NCBI GenBank assembly: GCA_963169105.1
Contig: OY720633.1
Span: forward strand, 157,681,780 to 157,745,779
From: Ceriagrion tenellum
Taxonomy: Eukaryota > Arthropoda > Insecta > Odonata > Coenagrionidae
Reading direction: 5' to 3'
Length of the DNA stretch: 64,000 nucleotides
The position numbers and the translations under genes were made by a program. The notes under the pieces were generated by a model. That model saw nothing but the letters and a program-made list of their open reading frames with translations. It was not told the origin of the DNA and searched no databases. Positions 57,795 through 64,000 of this stretch are shown piece after piece. The stretch's first letter is position 1, and each line of letters begins with the position of its first letter.

Positions 57795-58590
57795 GAGATG
57801 AAATGAACATGCTCTGCTTTGCGAATAATATTGCAGTCATAGCTGGAAATCACGATGATCTTCAAAGGTCACTAAACGTAAAGGACCAAGTTTTCCAAGC
57901 GTACAACATGAAAATAAACAAGACGAAGACTAAAATCCTAGTATGCAGAAGAGAGAAGCTGAATGTAGAAGTCACCCAGAGAGAAAAGAAATTAGAGCCA
58001 GTAGATTCCTTCACCTATCTCGGAAGTACCATCATGTGGGATGGAAGAAGTACATCAGACATAAAGAAGAGAATAGCCCATGCTTAGAAGGCAGTCATGG
58101 GAAAAAGACAACTGCTGTGCTCAAAGAGGATAGGGCTAAAAACCAGGAAACAGTATGTGAAAATATTCATGTGGAGTATAGCACTCTACAGATCAGAAAC
58201 ATGGACCATTGGAAAAGCTGTCCAGAGAAGAATAAAGGCCATCAAAATCTGGAGCCGGAGGTAGATGCTAAAGATTAAATCGACAGTCAAAATAAGAAAA
58301 GATGAAGTGTACAAAAAAGTAGAAGAGGAAAGGACCATATGGAACACCATACAGAAAAGAAGAACAAGACGGATTGGACACACTCTGAGGCACAACGAGT
58401 TAGTGAAGAACATAGTTTAAGGTAAATTTGAAGAAAAAAGTCCCCAGAGGAAGACCCAGGAATAAGTTCATTGACCAAATAAAGAGGAAAGTACATAGGA
58501 AGAGATACTAGGAGGAAGGGTACTAGCATTAGATGGAAAGGGTGGAGGGCTGCAGTCAACCAATCTTCGGATAAAACAACCAATGATGAT
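57795..58590 (+). mobile_element. LINE reverse-transcriptase fragment b
   Basis: Begins again at the active-site region: MLCFANNIAVIAGNHDDL (FADD has become FANN), then MKINKTKTKILVCRREKL, DSFTYLGSTIMWDGRSTSDI and, after a stop at 58085, a C-terminal region with KIFMWSIALYRSETWTIGKA (58160-58220) and RRTRRIGHTLRHNELV (58357-58404). Same general class as the LINE at 40640-43207, which lacks exactly this part. Confidence 0.8.
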
Positions 58591-60639
58591 GAGAAGCTTG
58601 AACATAAGAGGTGACATCAAAAGGGACTTGCAAAATTTATCAAAAATAAAATTGTCCTCTGAAATTCCTTGGATGGCAGTCTCCCAAGGAGTTTATTGCA
58701 TCCGTCATCAGACAAAATATAATAGTTCTGGCACATATTTTACAATTATTATACTACGCATTATGAAAGACTAACTTCTAAGCCAGCCTAATGAAGCACC
58801 TCATTTGTGGCATTCTGTAGCACCCTTTCTCAGTAACATGATCACTTCTAGCATTTAACTTCACAGGTGGAGATTATGAAGCACTGCCAAAACGCAAAAA
58901 ACAGAAATATAATCATGAGGGGGGCTGTGTCACTCACTATTGCAACAATCTTCAGCCCTCTGAAAACATAAATATGCAGATAATATATCATGAAAACTGA
59001 GTTGAAAGTGACAATTTCAGACATTGCTGGTTTTATAAAATCTGGACTTAGGCAATTTTTAAACCTTTTATCCGAAAGCTTACTTAAAAAGTCTAAAATT
59101 ATGATGACCCTACTTTTTCAGAATGTACAATAATTTCGGTAATATGGTGCCAAAAGTGAGCTAAATGAGGGAGAAGTGCACTGAATATGAACATCCTGTT
59201 TCCAGTCTAGCGATTTTCAATTCTATATAGTAATTAAGTCATAAAATGTTAACTATCCAACGAAAGTAGAATCAAACGATGAAGAACTACACGACCTACG
59301 TAAATAATCTACTGCTCTGCAGGGAATGGTCCGATTGTTCTGCGGGCATCGATGCTAATTCATTGGTTTATTTCCCAGGAACTGACATTAGATATCCAGA
59401 AATGAGCATTACCTAACTTCAGTCGAGGGCTTCCTCTCCAAACAAGCCACCAATGTTCGTTATCAGGGAAGCGAGCTATGAAGGAAAATCGATGGACCTG
59501 TTCCACATATATTAACCCAGTAATACCGTAATACCACTTCCACGAATATCCAGGTCTAGGAAAAATACAGACGGTCACCGGACAACTCATAGCATTAGAT
59601 GTGAAAAAGTGCCTAAGCTGGCACCGATCGGTACTCAACTGATATCAAATCACGGTAAAAATCCACACGAATACCCACTCATTCCAATATTCTGGAAATA
59701 AAAATGAATAACGTAGTTACCACTTAACACTTCCTTCATTTACTTCGTTTCCTTAATGCGGAAAATATTATTCCAGCAGACAACGTACAATTATCAATTT
59801 TCAGACAAACAAACACTTCATGGACGTCCCACTGGTAATACATATACCTATGGTCCCGCACGCACATCAGTTTCCTTGAAATGTGGAAAACGAATGAAAG
59901 CATAAGGTATGAAATAGTCCGTGGTATGAATAATTGAAATGCGAGAGCGAAACGTATGGCGTCCGGTAGTGTGGCTTCTATCATAGAATAAATGCGAAAT
60001 TAGGAACATAGATTGTAATCAAGAGGGGCTAGAGGTAGTAGTTTTGATGCGGTGAAAGCGGCATGCGCTCAGGGATAATGAAATTATTCCATCGTTCGTT
60101 GATGACAATGGCCCGATGGAATTGGCCCATTCGTGTGTATACGAACGGGATTGAATGGATTGACCGCGTTAACAGCCATGGCCGCTAAAACATACAGGTA
60201 TGTAGAAGTGGGACGGAAGCAAGTAAAGAAGTATTCGAGAGAAAACAAATTGATGAAATTAGTGTAATATGTAGGTTCTTCCACCGAATACGACAATTAA
60301 ACTTTATAACGTACAATTTTCTCATGAATTCGTACGATTCATGAAGACTACAACTGCTACTGCTCCATAAACTTTGGTAGGTGATGTATTATTCTCCGAC
60401 TACCTCAATAATCCTTATTGTACGAAGTTAAATGCTGAGGAAGCATTTAGAAATATAATTAAGCACTGAATTCGAGGTTAAACTCCATATATACCTACTT
60501 TATGTGAGGTGTATAATAGATACCTATTCCATGCTTCTGGCTGTCCACTACTGGCACCCACGGCTGCATTTCTGCCGTCAATTCTCAAGCTCCTGGGAAT
60601 AAGTCGGCATTCTGAACTGGTGTTTCGAAGTTGCTGAAA
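58591..60639. other. No recognised gene; expected location of the DOCK 5' end
   Basis: No SH3-leading exon was recognised. A possible tiny coding exon at 59721-59739 (minus, ATG then six codons, phase 1 at a gtaact donor) would join exon 1 in frame but lacks the family's usual Y-G-V. Confidence 0.4.
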
Positions 60640-60970
60640 GCACGTGAATCACATGATAGGTGAAAAGCGTTAGCATTCGCGTCAATACCGCTTAGAAGCC
60701 TACACAGAAGCAATGGCTTGATAATACCGGACCGTCAGGGGTTTAGCGAAGAAGATTAGATAGCGTCATTCTTATTGTCACTCAGGTAATGCGTCACATC
60801 TGCGGAGGGAGCGATAAGAGTCACCTGGAGGGCGGGAGTAGCAGCATATCGGGACGGAGAGGGAGTGTGTTTAGCGGGGAAGCTGGTCAGTTTGTAGTTG
60901 CGGTGCCTACGACATGGGATGTGTGCTATTGCTTTGCAGTAGGCAATGCAAGCCTTCCGTGCGGCTGAAA
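60640..60970. promoter_or_regulatory. CpG-rich patch, candidate promoter
   Basis: This stretch has many CG dinucleotides and GC-rich words (gcggaggg, ggagggcggg, cgggacggagag) in otherwise AT-rich sequence. It lies about 4 kb upstream of the first recognised DOCK exon, so it could hold that gene's start site or a divergent promoter for a plus-strand transcript. The inference rests on base composition and position only; no TATA box or initiator was identified. Confidence 0.35.
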
Positions 60971-61018
60971 TTGCAAAACAGAAAGAAAAGGAGGGGAAAT
61001 TATAAATTTAGGCTCTAA
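60914..61018 (+). CDS. Short open frame starting MGCV (uncertain)
   Basis: A 34-codon frame beginning MGCVLLLCSRQC inside the CpG-rich patch, ending in a basic tail (QNRKKRRGNYKFRL). Met-Gly-Cys starts occur in myristoylated/palmitoylated proteins, but position 6 is Leu rather than the favoured Ser/Thr. No homology recognised. It may be chance, or part of a first exon. Confidence 0.15.
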   Translation: MGCVLLLCSRQCKPSVRLKLQNRKKRRGNYKFRL

Positions 61019-61299
61019 TTACCTGTGTTGGGTCGCAGGCATTTAGCGGTTGATAGTAGTTCATCCTTAACGAGGCATCCTGTCCATTGGAGAATTATAA
61101 TTCAGTTGGAGACTCCATCAGAATGTTTATATAGTGTAACGTTGTTATGGCTTTTGCATTCTTTGTGTGGGGTGCCCAGACACGAATAATTTGAAAAAAT
61201 ATGAACCAATGGAAGGCTCCCAAGTCGTCCCATGTAAACTTAGATTGATAGATTCATCTTTTTAAATGACACTCAGGAATTTCTTTAAAAATTTAGAAA

Positions 61300-61700
61300 A
61301 CATTCAAGAAATTATGTTCAGTTCTATAACCTAAGGGACGAAATTTACCATGACAATACGTAGACAGAAGAAGTACAGAGGATATCAAGTGAAGAATAGC
61401 CTTATAAGATAGGACACTACACATTAGGAAAAAGTTTGTGAAAATATTTGCGTGGAGCATGTCACAGGCTTGGAAGCATGGACCTCTGGAACAACAGACC
61501 AGAAAGGATATGAAGCTTTTGAAACATGGTGCTGGAGGAGGATGCTTAAGATAAAATAAAAGATGATGACTGACCAAGAAATGGTGAAGTTTACAGAAGA
61601 GTAGAAGAGGAAAGCACTGTTTGACAGACACCTGCAACCCAGGCCCATCACTGATATCCAACAGAGCTGAATGCTGTCAGATGATATCTGAGGCCGCTTC
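61300..61700 (+). mobile_element. LINE reverse-transcriptase C-terminal fragment
   Basis: Fragments match the end of an APE/RTE-type reverse transcriptase: KVCENICVEHVTGLEAWTSG (61431-61490) and FETWCWRRMLKIK (61520-61557), compare the usual E-M-W-C-W-R-R-M-L-K-I-S-W. Short and frameshifted. Confidence 0.72.
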
Positions 61701-63004
61701 AACTTTTCCCGATAACCTGAGTAGGGAGAAGCTTCTGCCTAATTCAACTTCCATACCAGCCATTGGGCCTAGGAAATCTGAGAATGTCCAACTACCCTAA
61801 TCAGGGCTTATCTCAGGGAATCATTTGTGACTATCCAAACACATGTACTAGCGTAGTAACCCTGTAAACAATGGGGTTCCTTATTTGATGACCTCATGGT
61901 AAGCATCAGAAAAGAGCAGCTATGAGACTCTCGAATAACTTATTAGAGAGAATCTTAGTGCCATAACAATATATGCCTTACAAACCTTAGCAATAGGATC
62001 ATGTGACAATTACAGAGCCGTGTTACAGTGACATGTGACAAGACAGGCAATTTAAAATATAATAAATTATATGGCAACCAGTATAATTTTTCAAATTAGT
62101 TGTTCCATAACCACTACTTTCGGGAAACTCCTGATCTCAGTAATAGGTTGCAATGAGAATGGTGTTGAATTTAAGGACAATAAATGTAAACAACCTATTT
62201 TTCTAGAAGTATTTTAAAGCTGGGACTTCTGGCAGTTTTGAAATACATAAAAACTATCTATAATAATAAAATTAGGGATGAGTCGATTCCACTTTTTATC
62301 ATTTCCGATTCCATCGATTCTTATTCCCAATAACAGGTGGGATATTGATATACCAGTAGCGCACGGCTATTATTAAAATTCAAGAATTGGCTGGAATAAA
62401 ATAACAAAGACAATTAAGTTGCTCAAAAAGTATATTTATTAGAACATGATTAACGTCTAAATCTCTCGACAATTGGAATAATATTCGGTCCACATGTTCG
62501 TGAGGAAATAAGAGAAGTTATAGGCTACATTATATATTCCAAAGGGTCCCAGGGGGTGTGTGTCCTTTCTTTCTTAACAAACATTTACTTCCAAAAAAAA
62601 CATGGGATTTGGTGTGGAGGTTTCTTCTTTGGTTTTTAAAGGACCTACTCTCATGACATAGGCTTGTAATTATCAATTGCAGATGAGTGAAGAAATGAGT
62701 TTTTAACCCTAAGACGATGGATTGATTTCCATATCACCAGTTATGAGAGTTCATTTTTCTGGCTTAAATGCATAAGATTTATTGGAATGTTGTTTCTTAT
62801 CCTGTCTTTCCAGTAGCATATCCAGAAACTACAAGCAGATATCTTACTTCATATTTTTATTTACATTTTACTTCATATTGCAAAAGTTGCTTCGTAAATG
62901 ACTGTGTTCATTGGACCTAGTTGTGCATTTTGTGATTCTATGAGTGTTAAATTGTAACATGCATGCTATTTCTATTGACTTCTCCTAATTTTCACTCTGT
63001 GTTA
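61701..63004. other. No recognised gene
   Basis: AT-rich. A tagggatgagtcgattcc word at about 62271 resembles a hAT-like terminus, without a clear partner. Confidence 0.45.
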
Positions 63005-63700
63005 TTTCTGTAATTTTGACGCTTAAGGAGAGTAAGGCAAAAACTTTTGAGGACTATAGAACAATAAACTTAATATCTCACATGGCTATAGTAACCCTTA
63101 AGTTATAAGTAGAAGACTGGAGAGCAAGTCTAACGAATACCTGGGTGATGACCGGCTTGGATTCAGGAGAGAGACAGGAACATGGGATGCTACAGGAGTG
63201 ATTAGGATGCTAGTATAAAAAAACCAAGAGTAGAGGCTAGATGTTTTTACTTGCTTTTCAGATTTTGAGAAGGCATTTGATAGGGTGGACTGGGTGAAAT
63301 TAAGGGTCAATTGGAGGGACTGATATTTTTATATGAACAACGAGGCACAGGTTAGTTTAGCCCATGGAGAATCATGATGGGCTGGGTTCGAATGGGGAGT
63401 GCAGCGGGGATGCCCACCATTGCCTTTCTATTTAAAATTTATTCAGGTGAAATGGTAAGGTCTGCATGGAGGGTGATGGAGGTTGGAATGAATATAGGAA
63501 GGGATCTGATAAAGCCCATGAGATTGGCAGATGATGAAGCATGGTTTGTCAGTCAGCTAAGGGGTTACAGTCATTGATGAATGAATCAGAGGTGCAATGC
63601 AAGGGGTATGGGATGAGAATATGCCATGCCATAGGAGATAAAAGTGATGAATTCTAGAAGCAATAAGGTGGGGCTGTTGGTGGAGGACAAATTTTGGCCT
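63005..63700 (+). mobile_element. LINE reverse-transcriptase fragment
   Basis: Motifs in order across frames: FEDYRTINLISHMA (63048-63090), then LGDDRLGFR-like and KTKSRG, then FSDFEKAFDRVDWVK (63256-63300, first catalytic Asp), then a V-Q-R-G-C-P region (about 63400-63415), then MRLADDEAW (63520-63545, FADD has become LADD). RTE-like, with stops and shifts. Confidence 0.75.
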
Positions 63701-64000
63701 ACTTAAGGTGTACTTCACACTTATAGAAAATGTTTATGGAAAGTTCCCTTGTATTAATGAAAATATTCTAAAAAATACTATGCACCATTGCAAATTCTAA
63801 ATTTAGACTAAGTTGAGACAATAGCTGAATTCATACAAAGTCTGGAACTGGCCATGGCAAAACCTAATGAAATTTCAAAAACAGCAGTACAGGCACACTT
63901 AGTTCAACTAAGCATGGAAGATAACTTATGGAGGGATTATCCACTTGATTGATATAATAAGGTATAAAATTAAGGTAAATTGCATAATGTGTTTATCGTC
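63701..64000. other. No recognised feature
   Basis: Window edge; nothing supported. Confidence 0.4.

Noticed and set aside
59360..59638. 92-codon minus-strand frame as first DOCK exon
   Set aside because: It has a Met and a possible donor, but no SH3-leading motif, and does not end with the phase and residues that exon 1 requires.
1..64000. CRISPR array, bacterial operon or viral genome
   Set aside because: No regularly spaced short repeats, no Shine-Dalgarno-led gene clusters and no capsid genes; introns and eukaryotic transposons are present throughout.

Overview
The window reads as part of an arthropod (most likely insect) nuclear genome. It is AT-rich, has split genes with canonical GT/AG introns, and is crowded with decayed transposable elements of animal types: Ty3/gypsy, RTE/Jockey/CR1-like LINEs, pogo/Tigger, piggyBac, hAT and one tRNA-derived SINE. 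Nothing bacterial, viral or CRISPR-like was seen. The species could not be determined.

One host gene runs through most of the window on the minus strand. Fourteen exons between 56722 (5' side) and 8469 (3' side) encode the N-terminal half of a DOCK-family Rac guanine-nucleotide exchange factor: SH3 domain, helical linker, DHR-1/C2 lipid-binding domain and the start of the armadillo-like region. DOCK-A (DOCK1 / myoblast city / CED-5) is favoured over DOCK-B. All thirteen internal junctions keep the reading frame and no exon has a stop, so this looks like a live gene. The exon holding the start codon was not found with confidence. The 3' half, including the catalytic DHR-2 domain, lies to the left of the window. 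A CpG-rich patch at about 60640-60970 is the best promoter candidate.

The introns are built largely of mobile elements. From left to right: a Mutator-like MITE (610-1291); LINE pieces (1390-3160); a gypsy element with a few breaks (3453-7330, minus); LINE, hAT and LINE pieces (9540-12815); a Tigger (15517-19050) split by an unknown 1.1 kb insert; piggyBac copy A (20490-21900); a second piggyBac family with a LINE joined to it (23476-25110); a minus-strand LINE scrap and gypsy 2 (31870-34735); a third Tigger (35622-36265); an APE-type LINE (40640-43207); Tigger 2 and piggyBac copy B (46708-50150); gypsy 3 (52870-54302); a hAT-like element with a SINE inside (55326-56210); chimeric LINE tails (57310-58590); and more LINE tails (61300-63700). 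Most elements point opposite to the host gene.

No new multi-gene system was found. The most useful observations are the reconstructed DOCK gene, a few unclassified repeats and insertions, and a perfect 17-bp hairpin at 31792-31829.
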